DNA of 64,000 nt from contig NZ_CP046056.1 in the NCBI RefSeq assembly GCF_016132445.1, positions 434,001 to 498,000 on the forward strand. Reading direction: 5' to 3'. Shown here in pieces: positions 53,992 to 63,066 of the stretch. How positions within the stretch are numbered: the stretch's first letter is position 1; the number at the start of each line of letters is the position of its first letter. A program made the position numbers and the translations under genes. Below the pieces are notes generated by a model that saw only the letters and a program-made list of their open reading frames with translations, was not told the DNA's origin and searched no databases. This stretch comes from Venatoribacter cucullus (GTDB lineage: Bacteria; Pseudomonadota; Gammaproteobacteria; Pseudomonadales; Oceanobacteraceae).

Positions 53992-55614
53992 ATGTCTCAG
54001 TCACTCGTTATGGCGCTGGCGCAGCAGAATTTTCTGGTCGGCGACATTGCCGGCAATGCGCAGCGTATTGTTGAACTCAGCCGTCAGGCGCAGCAGCAGG
54101 GCGCCGACCTGATTGTTTTTTCCGAACTCGCCTTAACCGGTTACCCACCGGAAGATTTATTGCTGCGTCCCAGCCTGCAAACCCGGGTAGAGCAGGGGCT
54201 GCAGCAGATTGCCGCCGCCAGTCAGGATATTGCCATTGTGCTGGGCTTCCCCTGGCGCGAAAACGGCCAGCTGTTTAACTGCGCCGGTTTCTGGCATGGC
54301 GGCGAATGTCTGGGGCGGTATGCCAAGCAGTGCCTGCCCAGTTATCAGGTATTTGATGAACACCGCTATTTCAGTGTTGGCGACCAGCCCTGTGTGATTG
54401 ACTGGCGCGGCCATAAACTGGCGCTGACGGTTTGCGAAGATATCTGGCATAAGCAGCCGGTGGCCCAGGCGGCCGCGGCCGGTGCCGATCTGGTTCTGAA
54501 TATCAATGCCTCGCCGTTCCATCAGGGCAAACACAGCGAACGGGTGAATTTACTGGCCAGCCACGCCCGCCGCCACAACCTGTCGTTGCTCTATGTGAAT
54601 CAGGTCGGAGGTCAGGATGAACTGGTGTTTGATGGCGCCTCGTTTGCCATTTCTGCCACCGGCGAGCCGGTACTGCAGCTGCCCGCCTATGCGGAAGCGT
54701 TAGGGCTGGTGCGCTGGCAGCAGGGGCAACTGAGTGCGCTGACCGCCAGTGCTGAAGCGCATACCGATACCCTCGGCAGCCTGTATCAGGCGCTGGTGTG
54801 TGGCGTGCGTGATTATGTGGAAAAAAACCGTTTTCCTGGCGTGTTGCTGGGGTTATCCGGCGGTATTGATTCGGCGTTAACCCTGGCCATTGCCGTCGAT
54901 GCCTTAGGCGCTGAGCGGGTAAAGGCGGTGATGATGCCGTTCGCTTACACCTCGGATATCAGCAAGGCCGATGCCGCTGAGCAGGCAAGCATTATGGGCG
55001 TGGAATACAGCTCGATTTCCATTGAGCCCATGTACAACGCCTTTATGCAGCAGCTGGCCGGCGAGTTTGCCGGGTTACCGGTTGATACCACCGAACAGAA
55101 TCTGCAGGCCCGCTGTCGTGGCGTGCTGTTGATGGCGTTGTCGAACAAAAGCGGCGCCATGGTGCTGACCACCAGTAACAAGAGCGAATCGGCGGTGGGC
55201 TACAGCACCCTGTACGGCGATATGGCGGGTGGCTACTGCGCGTTGAAAGATGTTTACAAAACCCAGGTGTTTGCGCTGGCAGCGTACCGTAACGGCTTAA
55301 GCCCGGTGATTCCGCAGCGGGTAATGGAGCGGCCGCCGTCAGCGGAACTGGCGCCGGATCAGAAAGACGAAGACAACCTGCCGCCCTACACAGTGCTGGA
55401 TGCCATTCTGGCGCGCTACATCGAGCAGGACCTGAGCGCCGATGCCATTATCGCGGACGGCTTTGCGGCCGAGGATGTGTTGCGGGTTATCCGGCTGGTG
55501 GATATTAATGAATACAAACGCCGGCAGGCGCCGATTGGAGTGCGGGTCAGTCAGCGCGGTTTTGGCCGCGACCGGCGTTATCCGGTGGTCAATGGCTGGA
55601 AGGCGGGGATCTGA
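53992..55614 (+). CDS. nadE: Glutamine-dependent NAD(+) synthetase
   Basis: The 540-residue enzyme has an N-terminal nitrilase-type glutaminase domain (Glu in FSELALTGYPPEDLLLR, Lys in YAKQCLP, Cys in LALTVCEDIWHK) and a C-terminal NAD synthase domain with the P-loop LLGLSGGIDSALTLAI (about 283-298). It amidates deamido-NAD using ammonia from glutamine. It is inserted between pilS and bamD, which are adjacent in some relatives. Confidence 0.95.
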   Translation: MSQSLVMALAQQNFLVGDIAGNAQRIVELSRQAQQQGADLIVFSELALTGYPPEDLLLRPSLQTRVEQGLQQIAAASQDIAIVLGFPWRENGQLFNCAGFWHGGECLGRYAKQCLPSYQVFDEHRYFSVGDQPCVIDWRGHKLALTVCEDIWHKQPVAQAAAAGADLVLNINASPFHQGKHSERVNLLASHARRHNLSLLYVNQVGGQDELVFDGASFAISATGEPVLQLPAYAEALGLVRWQQGQLSALTASAEAHTDTLGSLYQALVCGVRDYVEKNRFPGVLLGLSGGIDSALTLAIAVDALGAERVKAVMMPFAYTSDISKADAAEQASIMGVEYSSISIEPMYNAFMQQLAGEFAGLPVDTTEQNLQARCRGVLLMALSNKSGAMVLTTSNKSESAVGYSTLYGDMAGGYCALKDVYKTQVFALAAYRNGLSPVIPQRVMERPPSAELAPDQKDEDNLPPYTVLDAILARYIEQDLSADAIIADGFAAEDVLRVIRLVDINEYKRRQAPIGVRVSQRGFGRDRRYPVVNGWKAGI

Positions 55615-55618
55615 GGGC

Positions 55619-55717
55619 GAGACGGGAGACGTTTGGATGGGAGACGGTTTGCGTCTCCCATCCAAGCGTCAGGCATTCAGCACACAGTGCTGGCTTGTTC
55701 AGCGTCTCCCGTCTCCC
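55619..55717. repeat. Nested GGGAGACG palindromic element (REP-like)
   Basis: A 14-bp inverted repeat, TTGGATGGGAGACG (55633-55646) and CGTCTCCCATCCAA (55652-55665), around a GTTTG loop, is nested inside a 13-bp pair, GAGACGGGAGACG (55619-55631) and CGTCTCCCGTCTC (55703-55715). The octamer GGGAGACG or its complement occurs five times in about 100 bp. The 37 bases between the inner and outer right arms are unpaired. The element fills the gap between the convergent nadE and bamD genes. Confidence 0.6.
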
Positions 55718-55732
55718 GTTAAGCGTCCCGCA

Positions 55733-56554
55733 TTAATCAATCAACCCAAAGCTGATGATATTCCAGAACGAGCGGCGGTCGGTCATGGCCAGGCCGGATT
55801 CCACGAATTCGCCATTCTGCAGTTGCGGGTGATCCGGGTGGTTCAGTTGCAGCAGGGCCAGCGCTTTGGCTGCTTCTTCGGTCATATTCAGGTAGCCATA
55901 GGCTTCCACCTGCAGCGCCAGTGCTTCGGCCACCGCCGGAGTACCCTGGTAATTCAGCAATACGGTATTAGCCCGGTTGGCCGCGGCAATAAAAGAATGA
56001 CGCTTCATTAAATAGCGCGCCACGCCCACTTCATGGGAGGCCAGACGCTGTTTGATATACACCATACGGGCGCGGGCATCGGCAGTGTAAGGGCTGTCGG
56101 GGTAGCGCTGCAGCAGTTCCGCAAAATGGGCAAAGGCATCGCGCAGCGGGGTTGGATCACGGCGGGCAACGTCGTGGTCAAAATAGCGCTCGGAAAAGAC
56201 AAAACCCATTTCATAGGTGGCCAGTGCGCGCATGTAATAAGCGTAATCGACCTGTTCATGCAGCGGATGCAGACGGATAAAGCGCTCGGTGGTGGCCAGC
56301 ACCGCTTCCAGATCAGACAGTTTGTACTGGGCGTAAATCATTTCCAGCTGGGCCTGTTCGGCATATACCCCGAACGGGTAGCGGGATTCCAGCTCGCGCA
56401 GGCGTTCCTGCGCAATAATAAAGTTTTCATTGGCGAGCGCTTCACGCGCCTGCTGATAATATTCCTGCTCAGTCAGTTCCTGGTTGCGGTTGGGATTGCC
56501 GGAACAGGCGGTGAGTAACAGGGTAAAAACAACCAGCAGCCAGCGGGAGTTCAT
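55733..56554 (-). CDS. bamD: Outer-membrane assembly lipoprotein BamD
   Basis: I chose ATG 56554 (AGGA nine bases upstream) over ATG 56563. The 273-residue product has a lipobox LTAC (Cys near residue 17) and five TPR-like repeats (ANENFIIAQERLRELESRYPFGVYAEQAQLEM and so on), as in all BamD proteins. BamD is the essential partner of BamA in the beta-barrel machine. It lies between nadE and rluD, divergent from rluD. Confidence 0.94.
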   Translation of the reverse strand: MNSRWLLVVFTLLLTACSGNPNRNQELTEQEYYQQAREALANENFIIAQERLRELESRYPFGVYAEQAQLEMIYAQYKLSDLEAVLATTERFIRLHPLHEQVDYAYYMRALATYEMGFVFSERYFDHDVARRDPTPLRDAFAHFAELLQRYPDSPYTADARARMVYIKQRLASHEVGVARYLMKRHSFIAAANRANTVLLNYQGTPAVAEALALQVEAYGYLNMTEEAAKALALLQLNHPDHPQLQNGEFVESGLAMTDRRSFWNIISFGLID

Positions 56555-56680
56555 GGAGTGCATTCCTGATTATCTATATACTTGGCGAAATGCCGTATTA
56601 AAGCACAGACGCCGGGCAGCCCCAACATGGGCACTGGTTATTCCGCGCTTGCAGGCCCACCCCAGCATGCCAGAAACTTT

Positions 56681-57637
56681 ATGAACACTCAGATAGCACA
56701 CCGCGCAGAAGTTCCCTACGACATGGGCAACCGCCGCTTCGACCAGATCGCCGCCGAACTCTTTCCCGATTATTCCCGTTCGCGTCTGCAGCAGTGGATT
56801 AAAGACGGCCAGCTGCTGGTGAATGGCGAAGTACGCCGGGGCCGCGACAAACTGGTCGGCGGTGAAACACTGGAATTGCAGGCCGAACTGACGCCCGAAG
56901 GCGACTGGCAGGCGGAAGATATCCCGCTGGATATCATCTACGAAGACGATCAGATTCTGGTGATTAACAAACCGGCGGGGCTGGTGGTACATCCGGCCGC
57001 CGGCAATTATGAAGGCACCTTGCTGAATGGCTTGCTGCATCGTTATCCGGAACTGGCCAATATTCCCCGCGCCGGCATTGTGCACCGGCTCGACAAAGAC
57101 ACCACCGGCCTGATGGTGGTGGCCAAAACCCTGCCGGCTCAGCATCATCTGGTGGGGCAGCTGCAGGACCGCAGCATGGGGCGCGAATACGAAGCCGTGG
57201 TGCAGGGCTACATGACCGGCGGTGGCACCATTGAAGAACCCATTGGTCGCCACGGCACCCAGCGCACCAAAATGGCGGTGAATCCGATGGGTAAAGAAGC
57301 CGTAACCCATTACCGGGTGCTGAAGCGTTTCCCGACCCACACCCATATCCGCGTAAAACTGGAAACCGGCCGCACGCACCAGATCCGCGTGCACATGGCA
57401 CACATCGGTTACCCGCTGGTGGGTGATTCCACCTATGCGCCGCGTACCCGTTTAACCAAAGGCATCGGCCCGGAACTGCGGGAAACCCTGCTGCATTTTG
57501 GCCGTCAGGCATTGCACGCGCGCAAGCTCGGCCTGCTGCATCCGGACACCGAAGAATGGATGGAGTGGGAAGTGGACCTGCCGGACGACTTTGTGCACCT
57601 GCTCGATGTGCTGGAAGCCGATGCCGCCCGTGACTGA
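56681..57637 (+). CDS. rluD: 23S rRNA pseudouridine(1911/1915/1917) synthase RluD
   Basis: From ATG 56681 the protein is 318 residues. An S4 RNA-binding domain (FDQIAAELFPDYSRSRLQQWIKDGQLLVNG, about 18-47) precedes the catalytic domain with GIVHRLDKDTTGLMVVAKT (about 130-148, catalytic Asp) and TGRTHQIRVHMAHIGYPLVGD. RluD modifies helix 69, the same region RlmH then methylates. It overlaps pgeF by 17 bp. Confidence 0.94.
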   Translation: MNTQIAHRAEVPYDMGNRRFDQIAAELFPDYSRSRLQQWIKDGQLLVNGEVRRGRDKLVGGETLELQAELTPEGDWQAEDIPLDIIYEDDQILVINKPAGLVVHPAAGNYEGTLLNGLLHRYPELANIPRAGIVHRLDKDTTGLMVVAKTLPAQHHLVGQLQDRSMGREYEAVVQGYMTGGGTIEEPIGRHGTQRTKMAVNPMGKEAVTHYRVLKRFPTHTHIRVKLETGRTHQIRVHMAHIGYPLVGDSTYAPRTRLTKGIGPELRETLLHFGRQALHARKLGLLHPDTEEWMEWEVDLPDDFVHLLDVLEADAARD

Positions 57638-58352
57638 CGCTTTTTTTACCCCTGCCTGGCCGTTGCCGGCCAATGTGCGGGCGGTGGTTACCCAGCGCAG
57701 CGGCGGTATTTCTGCCGCCCCTTTTGACAGCAATAATCTGGCCACGCACGTTGGCGACCAGCCGGCTGCCGTGGTGCATAACCGCCAGCTGTTATGGCAA
57801 CAGCTGCCGGGGGTGCGCAGCATTCAATGGCTGAATCAGGTGCATGGCACCGCCGTGGTAGCGGCCTGTGGTGGTACCGTGGTGCCGGTCGCTGATGCGC
57901 AATTTACCCGGGAAAAAGGTCTGGCCTGTGCCGTGCTTACCGCCGATTGTCTGCCGGTGCTGTTTTGTGCGGCCGATGGCTCACAAGTCGCGGCGGCGCA
58001 TGCGGGCTGGCGGGGGCTGGCCGCCGGCGTGTTATTGAAAACCCTGCAGCAGTTTGCTGACCCTGAACAGGTGCTGGTGTATCTGGGGCCGGCTATCAGT
58101 GCCGGGCATTTTGAAGTTGGACCAGAGGTAAAAGCCGCTTTTTCCTGGGCCTCAGCAGACTGCTTCCGCCCCGGTACGGGCGATCGTTATTTTGCCGATT
58201 TATACCAGCTGGCGCGCCAACAATTGCAGCGTGCCAGCGTGGTTCATATTCATGGCGGTGAGCACTGTACCTTTCGTGACGCACAGCAGTTTTATTCCTA
58301 TCGTCGTCAGGCCGTTACCGGCCGTCAGGCCAGCCTGATCTGGCGCCTGTAA
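57621..58352 (+). CDS. pgeF: Peptidoglycan editing factor/purine nucleoside phosphorylase (YfiH)
   Basis: From ATG 57621 the protein is 243 residues. It has the multicopper-like metal site of YfiH proteins: LNQVHGTAVV (about 71-80), LTADCLPVLF (about 107-116) and AAHAGWRGLAAGVL (about 125-138), with a C-terminal VHIHGGEHCTFRD. These proteins act on adenosine and inosine in vitro and correct L-Ser misincorporation in peptidoglycan. It overlaps rluD, which is a conserved link. Confidence 0.93.
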   Translation: MPPVTDAFFTPAWPLPANVRAVVTQRSGGISAAPFDSNNLATHVGDQPAAVVHNRQLLWQQLPGVRSIQWLNQVHGTAVVAACGGTVVPVADAQFTREKGLACAVLTADCLPVLFCAADGSQVAAAHAGWRGLAAGVLLKTLQQFADPEQVLVYLGPAISAGHFEVGPEVKAAFSWASADCFRPGTGDRYFADLYQLARQQLQRASVVHIHGGEHCTFRDAQQFYSYRRQAVTGRQASLIWRL

Positions 58353-58361
58353 GCTGTTTTT

Positions 58362-58811
58362 TTAGCGGCAATACTGGCGGATCAGCTCATCCACGTCTTT
58401 GTTTTGCTCGTCCCGCTCGGCGCTGGTGAGTGGCCGGAAACTGCCATCCGGCATCTGGAAGCGGCGGTTAGCGGCTTCATTCAGCGCCTGCTTGTATTCC
58501 CGTGCCTGCTGGCAGTTCTTTTCCGCCTGTTCTTTGCTGACGCTGGGCTGCAGTGCTACCGGTTTGCTGGCCGTGGTTTCCCGGGCCGCGGCTGCAGCTT
58601 CTGTTGTGGGCTGGGCTGCCTCGGCGCTGGCCGGGGTGGCACCGCGCTGCACGCGCAGTTCAACGCTTTCAGCTTGCAGGTTAACTTCCCGCGGTGGCTG
58701 GCTGCCAAAATGCACTTGCCCATCGGCGTCGGTCCAGCGGTAAATTTTTTCGGCCTGAGCCGGTGCGGTGGACAACAACAGAGCGGTAATCAGCAACAGA
58801 ACAGAGCGCAT
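58362..58811 (-). CDS. DUF4124 domain-containing exported protein
   Basis: From ATG 58811 the 149-residue product has a signal peptide (MRSVLLLITALLLSTAPAQA) followed by the DUF4124 motif KIYRWTDADGQVHFGSQPP (about 22-40). An Ala/Thr-rich linker follows and then a helical region with two Cys (EKNCQQAREYK and IRQYC). DUF4124 proteins are periplasmic; their function is unknown. It converges with pgeF, nine bases apart. Confidence 0.85.
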   Translation of the reverse strand: MRSVLLLITALLLSTAPAQAEKIYRWTDADGQVHFGSQPPREVNLQAESVELRVQRGATPASAEAAQPTTEAAAAARETTASKPVALQPSVSKEQAEKNCQQAREYKQALNEAANRRFQMPDGSFRPLTSAERDEQNKDVDELIRQYCR

Positions 58812-58885
58812 AAGCGGGTACTCATCCAATGAATAAATCAATGCGCTGAGGCTCCTTAAATGCGCCGGATTTGTCAAGGATTCAG

Positions 58886-58914
58886 CTGGACATCAAAGTC
58901 GGAAATGCTAGAAT
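58886..58914 (+). promoter_or_regulatory. Promoter of ilvIH
   Basis: CTGGAC (58886-58891) and TAGAAT (58909-58914), 17 bp apart, with a TG extension just before the -10 (TGCTAGAAT). Transcription would begin near 58921, giving a leader of about 240 bases. The gap from 58812 to 59159 holds this promoter, two hairpins (58980-58999 and 59123-59139) and a short frame, and nothing else I can identify. Confidence 0.55.
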
Positions 58915-59038
58915 TGCCGGGCTTTTGATCGACAGCCTGCGCCGCCACCCTGTGCCCCGCTGCGGTCAATAACAGCCTCTGGGCAGTTATCCTCTGCCCC
59001 GGTCAGATCCGCCAGCCTCGACCAGGCGCGGAATTCTG

Positions 59039-59155
59039 ATGAGAAACTACGAGTTAATCATCCAGCCTGAACGGGACGCACAGCAGATGCGGCCCGCTAT
59101 CACACTTATTTCAGTTACCCACGCTCCCGCTGCGGGAGCCTGTGAGAGAGGATAG
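59039..59155 (+). CDS. Possible ilv leader peptide (38 aa, or 23 aa from the ATG at 59087)
   Basis: A short frame ends at TAG 59153-59155, four bases before the ilvI start. It encodes an Ile/Thr/Leu/Ile/Ser/Val/Thr run ([19 protein letters not shown] from the inner ATG at 59087) just ahead of the hairpin at 59123. The ribosome sites for both starts are weak. Its Ile/Leu/Val codons precede a palindrome in the way leader peptides of ilv operons do, but the evidence is thin. Confidence 0.3.
   Translation: MRNYELIIQPERDAQQMRPAITLISVTHAPAAGACERG
59123..59139 (+). promoter_or_regulatory. Hairpin just before the ilvI ribosome site
   Basis: GCTCCCGCTGCGGGAGC is a perfect palindrome whose workable stem is six base pairs with a GCTGC loop. 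It ends five bases before the GAGAGAGGA ribosome site of ilvI. No T-run follows, so it is not a simple terminator. Confidence 0.5.
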
Positions 59156-59159
59156 TACG

Positions 59160-60884
59160 GTGGAATTACTTTCCGGCGGAGAAATGTTGGTTCGTGCACT
59201 GCATGAATCGGGCGTTGAATATATTTATGGTTACCCGGGCGGCTCCCTGCTGCACGTTTATGATGCCCTGTACAAACAAAGTGCCGTGAAACACGTACTG
59301 GTGCGCCACGAGCAGGCGGCTGCGCACATGGCCGATGGCTACGCTCGGGCGACTGGTAAGCCGGGTGTGGTGATGGTCACCTCTGGTCCGGGTGCAACCA
59401 ATACCATTACCGGTATCGCCACGGCTTATACCGATTCTATTCCCATGGTCGTGATTTCCGGCCAGGTTATGAGCTATCTGGTGGGCGACGATGCCTTCCA
59501 GGAAACCGACATGCTGGGTCTGTCGCGCCCGATCGTGAAGCACAGCTTTGCCGTGCGTCGTCCGGAAGATATTCCGGAAATCGTCGCCAAGGCCTTTCAT
59601 ATCGCCAGCACCGGCCGTCCCGGCCCGGTAGTTATCGACATTCCGAAAGACATGACCATGCCGAACGAGCGCTACGAGTATGCGTACCCGCAGAAAGTAA
59701 AACTGCGTTCTTACACGCCGCCGCAGCGTGGTCATTCCGGTCAGATCAAAAAAGCCGTTGAGTTAATGCTGGCCGCCAAGCGTCCGATTATTTATGCCGG
59801 CGGCGGCGTTATTCTTGACCGCAGCTCCGACAAACTGCGCGCGCTGGTCGATCGTCTGAATTTCCCCTGCACCAACACCTTAATGGGCCTGGGCTCTTAT
59901 CCGGGTACCGCTGAACGCTTCCTGGGTATGCTGGGTATGCACGGTACTTACGAAGCCAACATGGCCATGCACCATGCCGATGTGGTCATTGCCATCGGTG
60001 CGCGTTTCGATGACCGCGTTACCAACGCCACCAGCAAGTTCTGCCCGGATGCCAAGATCATTCATATTGATATTGATCCATCGTCCATTTCCAAAACCAT
60101 CGTTGCCGATGTACCCATTGTTGGTCCGGTTGGCAACGTACTGGATGAAATGGTGGCGTTGCTGGATGAAAGCAAAGAAACGCCGGATGCCGAAGCTATT
60201 GCCGCCTGGTGGAAACAAATTAATGAATGGCGTCCGCGTCACGCCATGCGTTATGAGAAAAACGACAACGGCCTGATGAAACCGCAGGAAGTGATCGAAG
60301 CCATGTGGACCGCCACCAAAGGCGACGCCTACGTTACTTCCGATGTGGGCCAGCATCAGATGTTTGCCGCCCAGTACTACAAATTTGATAAACCGAACCG
60401 CTGGATCAACTCCGGTGGTCTGGGCACCATGGGCTTCGGCTTCCCGGCCGCCATGGGCATTAAAATGAACTTCCCGGAAGAAATGGTGGTGTGCGTTACC
60501 GGTGAAGGCTCCATCCAGATGAACATTCAGGAACTTTCCACCTGTCTGCAGTACGGCATTCCGGTAAAAATCCTGTGTCTGAACAACGGCTCGCTGGGCA
60601 TGGTGCGTCAGTGGCAGGATATGAACTACGAAGGCCGTCACTCACACTCCTACATGGAATCGCTGCCGGACTTCATCAAGCTGGTAGAAGCCTATGGCCA
60701 TGTTGGTATGCGTGTGGAAACCCGCGATCAGCTGCCACAGGCGCTGGAAGATACCTTTGGTAAATACAATGGCCGTCTGGTGTTCCTCGATGTCGCTGTC
60801 GACCCGGAAGAACACGTGTACCCGATGCAGGTGCCGGCTGGCTCCATGCGTGATATGTGGCTGAGCAAGACGGAGCGGACCTGA
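59160..60884 (+). CDS. ilvI: Acetolactate synthase large subunit
   Basis: GTG 59160, behind GAGAGG with eight bases of spacing, gives the family N-terminus [28 protein letters not shown] and 574 residues. It is the TPP-, FAD- and Mg-dependent catalytic subunit of acetohydroxyacid synthase, first step of Ile/Val synthesis. Motifs: the catalytic Glu in [16 protein letters not shown] (about 46-61), FAD region, and the TPP motif [33 protein letters not shown] (about 442-474). It is followed by ilvH two bases later. Confidence 0.96.
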   Translation: MELLSGGEMLVRALHESGVEYIYGYPGGSLLHVYDALYKQSAVKHVLVRHEQAAAHMADGYARATGKPGVVMVTSGPGATNTITGIATAYTDSIPMVVISGQVMSYLVGDDAFQETDMLGLSRPIVKHSFAVRRPEDIPEIVAKAFHIASTGRPGPVVIDIPKDMTMPNERYEYAYPQKVKLRSYTPPQRGHSGQIKKAVELMLAAKRPIIYAGGGVILDRSSDKLRALVDRLNFPCTNTLMGLGSYPGTAERFLGMLGMHGTYEANMAMHHADVVIAIGARFDDRVTNATSKFCPDAKIIHIDIDPSSISKTIVADVPIVGPVGNVLDEMVALLDESKETPDAEAIAAWWKQINEWRPRHAMRYEKNDNGLMKPQEVIEAMWTATKGDAYVTSDVGQHQMFAAQYYKFDKPNRWINSGGLGTMGFGFPAAMGIKMNFPEEMVVCVTGEGSIQMNIQELSTCLQYGIPVKILCLNNGSLGMVRQWQDMNYEGRHSHSYMESLPDFIKLVEAYGHVGMRVETRDQLPQALEDTFGKYNGRLVFLDVAVDPEEHVYPMQVPAGSMRDMWLSKTERT

Positions 60885-60886
60885 TC

Positions 60887-61378
60887 ATGAGACACATTAT
60901 TTCAATTCTGCTGGAAAACGAACCGGGCGCACTGTCACGGGTTATCGGCCTGTTTGCGCAACGCGGCTACAACATCGAAACCCTGACCGTGGCGCCGACC
61001 GAAGACAAAACCCTGTCGCGTCTGACCATGACCACCTACGGCGACGACCGTAAGATCGAACAGATCACCAAGCAGCTGAACAAGCTGATTGAAGTGGTGA
61101 AGCTGGTGGATCTGTCGGAAGGCCCGCACATTGAACGCGAGCTGATGCTGATTAAGGTAAAAGCATTGGGCGCGCAGCGCGCGGAAATTAAACGCACGGC
61201 CGATATTTTCCGCGGCCAGATCGTCGATGTTTCTGCCAGTGTTTACACCATCCAGCTGACCGGTACCACCGACAAGCTGGAAGCCTTTATCGAAGCCATC
61301 GGTACGGGTTGTGTACTGGAAACCGTGCGTACCGGTGTGTCCGGTATTTCCCGCGGCGAGAAGATCCTGAGCCTGTAA
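60887..61378 (+). CDS. ilvH: Acetolactate synthase small (regulatory) subunit
   Basis: The 163-residue subunit binds valine through an N-terminal ACT domain (HIISILLENEPGALSRVIGLFAQRGYNIETLTV, residues 3-35), followed by the C-terminal domain. It confers feedback control and activates the catalytic subunit. It starts two bases after ilvI and ends before a terminator at 61398. Confidence 0.97.
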   Translation: MRHIISILLENEPGALSRVIGLFAQRGYNIETLTVAPTEDKTLSRLTMTTYGDDRKIEQITKQLNKLIEVVKLVDLSEGPHIERELMLIKVKALGAQRAEIKRTADIFRGQIVDVSASVYTIQLTGTTDKLEAFIEAIGTGCVLETVRTGVSGISRGEKILSL

Positions 61379-61397
61379 GGTTAAGGTTCAGCGCCTG

Positions 61398-61423
61398 AAA
61401 GCCCTCTCCGGAGGGCTTTTTTT
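61398..61423 (+). terminator. Rho-independent terminator of ilvIH
   Basis: AGCCCTC (61400-61406) pairs with GAGGGCT (61411-61417) around TCCG, followed by a run of seven Ts. It also lies between convergent ilvH and arfB. Confidence 0.9.
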
Positions 61424-61451
61424 ATGGCCGAGGTTCAGGAGGTAAGGTCTA

Positions 61452-61886
61452 TTACTCGCCCCGCACCCGGCCGCGCAGATTTTTGATGGCGCTGCGTTTT
61501 ACTTTGCTGTCGACCCGTTTCACCTGCGAGGAGCGGGTGGGCTTGGTGGGTACCCGCTTTGGCAGCACTTTGCCGGCACTCTGAATTAAGGCCTGTAAGC
61601 GCTGCAGCGCGTCTTCGCGGTTTTGTTCCTGGGTGCGGAATTGCTGCGCTTTCAGTACCACCACGCCGTCTTTGGTAATGCGCTGATCGTTAAGCGCCAG
61701 CAGGCGTTCTTTGTAAAAGTCGGGCAGGGACGAGGCGCGGATATCAAAGCGCAGGTGAATGGCGCTGGACACTTTATTGACGTTCTGACCGCCGGCGCCC
61801 TGGGCGCGGATGGCGGTCAGTTCGATGTCGCTCCAGGGAATCCGGACAGCGTTGCTGATAAACAGCGGATCGGTAATCTCATTCAT
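61452..61886 (-). CDS. arfB: Alternative ribosome-rescue factor B (ArfB/YaeJ)
   Basis: From ATG 61886 the 144-residue peptidyl-tRNA hydrolase has the GGQ loop in RAQGAGGQNVNKVSSAIHLRFDI (about 28-50) and a basic C-terminal tail (VLPKRVPTKPTRSSQVKR through RSAIKNLRGRVRGE) that enters the empty mRNA channel of stalled ribosomes. It lies eight bases downstream of trhA and may share its transcript. Confidence 0.93.
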   Translation of the reverse strand: MNEITDPLFISNAVRIPWSDIELTAIRAQGAGGQNVNKVSSAIHLRFDIRASSLPDFYKERLLALNDQRITKDGVVVLKAQQFRTQEQNREDALQRLQALIQSAGKVLPKRVPTKPTRSSQVKRVDSKVKRSAIKNLRGRVRGE

Positions 61887-61894
61887 GAACCGGG

Positions 61895-62548
61895 TTATAC
61901 CGGTACATCGGCCAGATGGAAAGCAATGGCCCAGAAATGGCAGAAGCCGCCACCAATCACAAACAAGTGCCAGATTTCGTGAAAGCCAAACCATTTTGGC
62001 CAGGGGTCCGGCCATTTGGTGGCGTACACCACGGCACCCAGGGTATAGCTGATGCCGCCATACGCCATCCAGCGTAAGGCCTCGGCCGGAATCTGTTCCA
62101 GCGCCGGGTAAGCAAACACCACCAGCCAGCCCATCAGCACATAAATAACGGTCGAGAACCAGCGCGGCGCACTCAGCCAGACCAGCTTCAGAATGACGCC
62201 GGCAAAGGCCAGTGCCCACACCACGCCAAACAGCCACCAGCCGGTACTGCCATGCAGCGGAATTAAACAGATGGGCGTATAGGTGCCGGCAATCAGCAGA
62301 AAAATGGCCATGTGGTCGATGCGTTTCAGCAGCTGGATAACAGGCGCCGGCGCATGCACCAGGTGGTACAGCGTGCTGCTGGCAAACATCAGCAGCAGGG
62401 TGGCGCCGAAAATCATAAACGACACCATGTGCCACACACCGCCGTGCAGGGCAGCCTGCGCAGCCAGAATACAGAGCGCCACAATGGCAAATACAGCGCC
62501 GGCCAGATGGCTGAGGCCGCTGACGGGATCACGGAAAATAGCGTGCAT
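61895..62548 (-). CDS. trhA: Hemolysin III family membrane protein (TrhA/YqfA-like)
   Basis: The 217-residue product has seven membrane helices and the PAQR/hemolysin III signature: RDPVSGLSHLAGAVFAIVAL at the start, SSTLYHLVHAPAPVIQLLKRIDHMAIFLLIAGTYTPICL (about 57-95) and the C-terminal GFHEIWHLFVIGGGFCHFWAI with the metal-binding His residues. These proteins regulate membrane energetics/fluidity. It is in operon with arfB. Confidence 0.9.
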   Translation of the reverse strand: MHAIFRDPVSGLSHLAGAVFAIVALCILAAQAALHGGVWHMVSFMIFGATLLLMFASSTLYHLVHAPAPVIQLLKRIDHMAIFLLIAGTYTPICLIPLHGSTGWWLFGVVWALAFAGVILKLVWLSAPRWFSTVIYVLMGWLVVFAYPALEQIPAEALRWMAYGGISYTLGAVVYATKWPDPWPKWFGFHEIWHLFVIGGGFCHFWAIAFHLADVPV

Positions 62549-62629
62549 AATGCAATTAATTCTTTATGTAAGGTGAGAGGCGCTTACGATACGGTATTTT
62601 TATCATCGTGCAAAAGGCGCTACCGAAGC

Positions 62630-62926
62630 ATGCAAGAAGATTCTGCCGCCAGTGGTTGGCTGGTGTATCTCGTCCGTACCGCCGCCGGCAGCCTGTATTG
62701 TGGTGTTACCAACGATATGGAGCGGCGTTTCCGTGAACACTGCGCCGATGGCCCGCGTAGCGCCAAAGCCTTACGTGGCCGCGGGCCGCTGCAGTTGGTG
62801 TTTACTTACCCCGCAGCGGATAAGCAGCAGGCCATGCAGCTGGAGTGGCAGATAAAACAATGGCCAAAAGCCCGCAAAGAAGCGCTGGTGAGCGGGCTGA
62901 TTGGTCTGGATGCAATCATTAGCTGA
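62630..62926 (+). CDS. GIY-YIG family protein (UPF0213/YhbQ-like)
   Basis: The 98-residue product is a single GIY-YIG domain: SGWLVYLVRTAAGSLYCGVTNDMERRFREH (residues 8-37) contains the degenerate GIY (WLVY) and YIG (LYCGVT) motifs and the Arg/His that would take part in catalysis. The usual second half, with AKALRGRGPLQLVFTYP and LEWQIKQWPKARKEALVSG, is present. Members act on branched or damaged DNA; no more can be said from the sequence. ATG 62630 follows AAAGG. Confidence 0.85.
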   Translation: MQEDSAASGWLVYLVRTAAGSLYCGVTNDMERRFREHCADGPRSAKALRGRGPLQLVFTYPAADKQQAMQLEWQIKQWPKARKEALVSGLIGLDAIIS

Positions 62927-63066
62927 TTTTTGAAATATCAGTTGTTCTGTTATGGAAATAATGTGGGGTTTGCCGGCGTATCCGCACCTGTGCCGGCGGA
63001 TACTGATGTGGTACAAACGTACAACTTATAACAACAACAAAGAAAACCTTCTCACAGGGTACTTTC

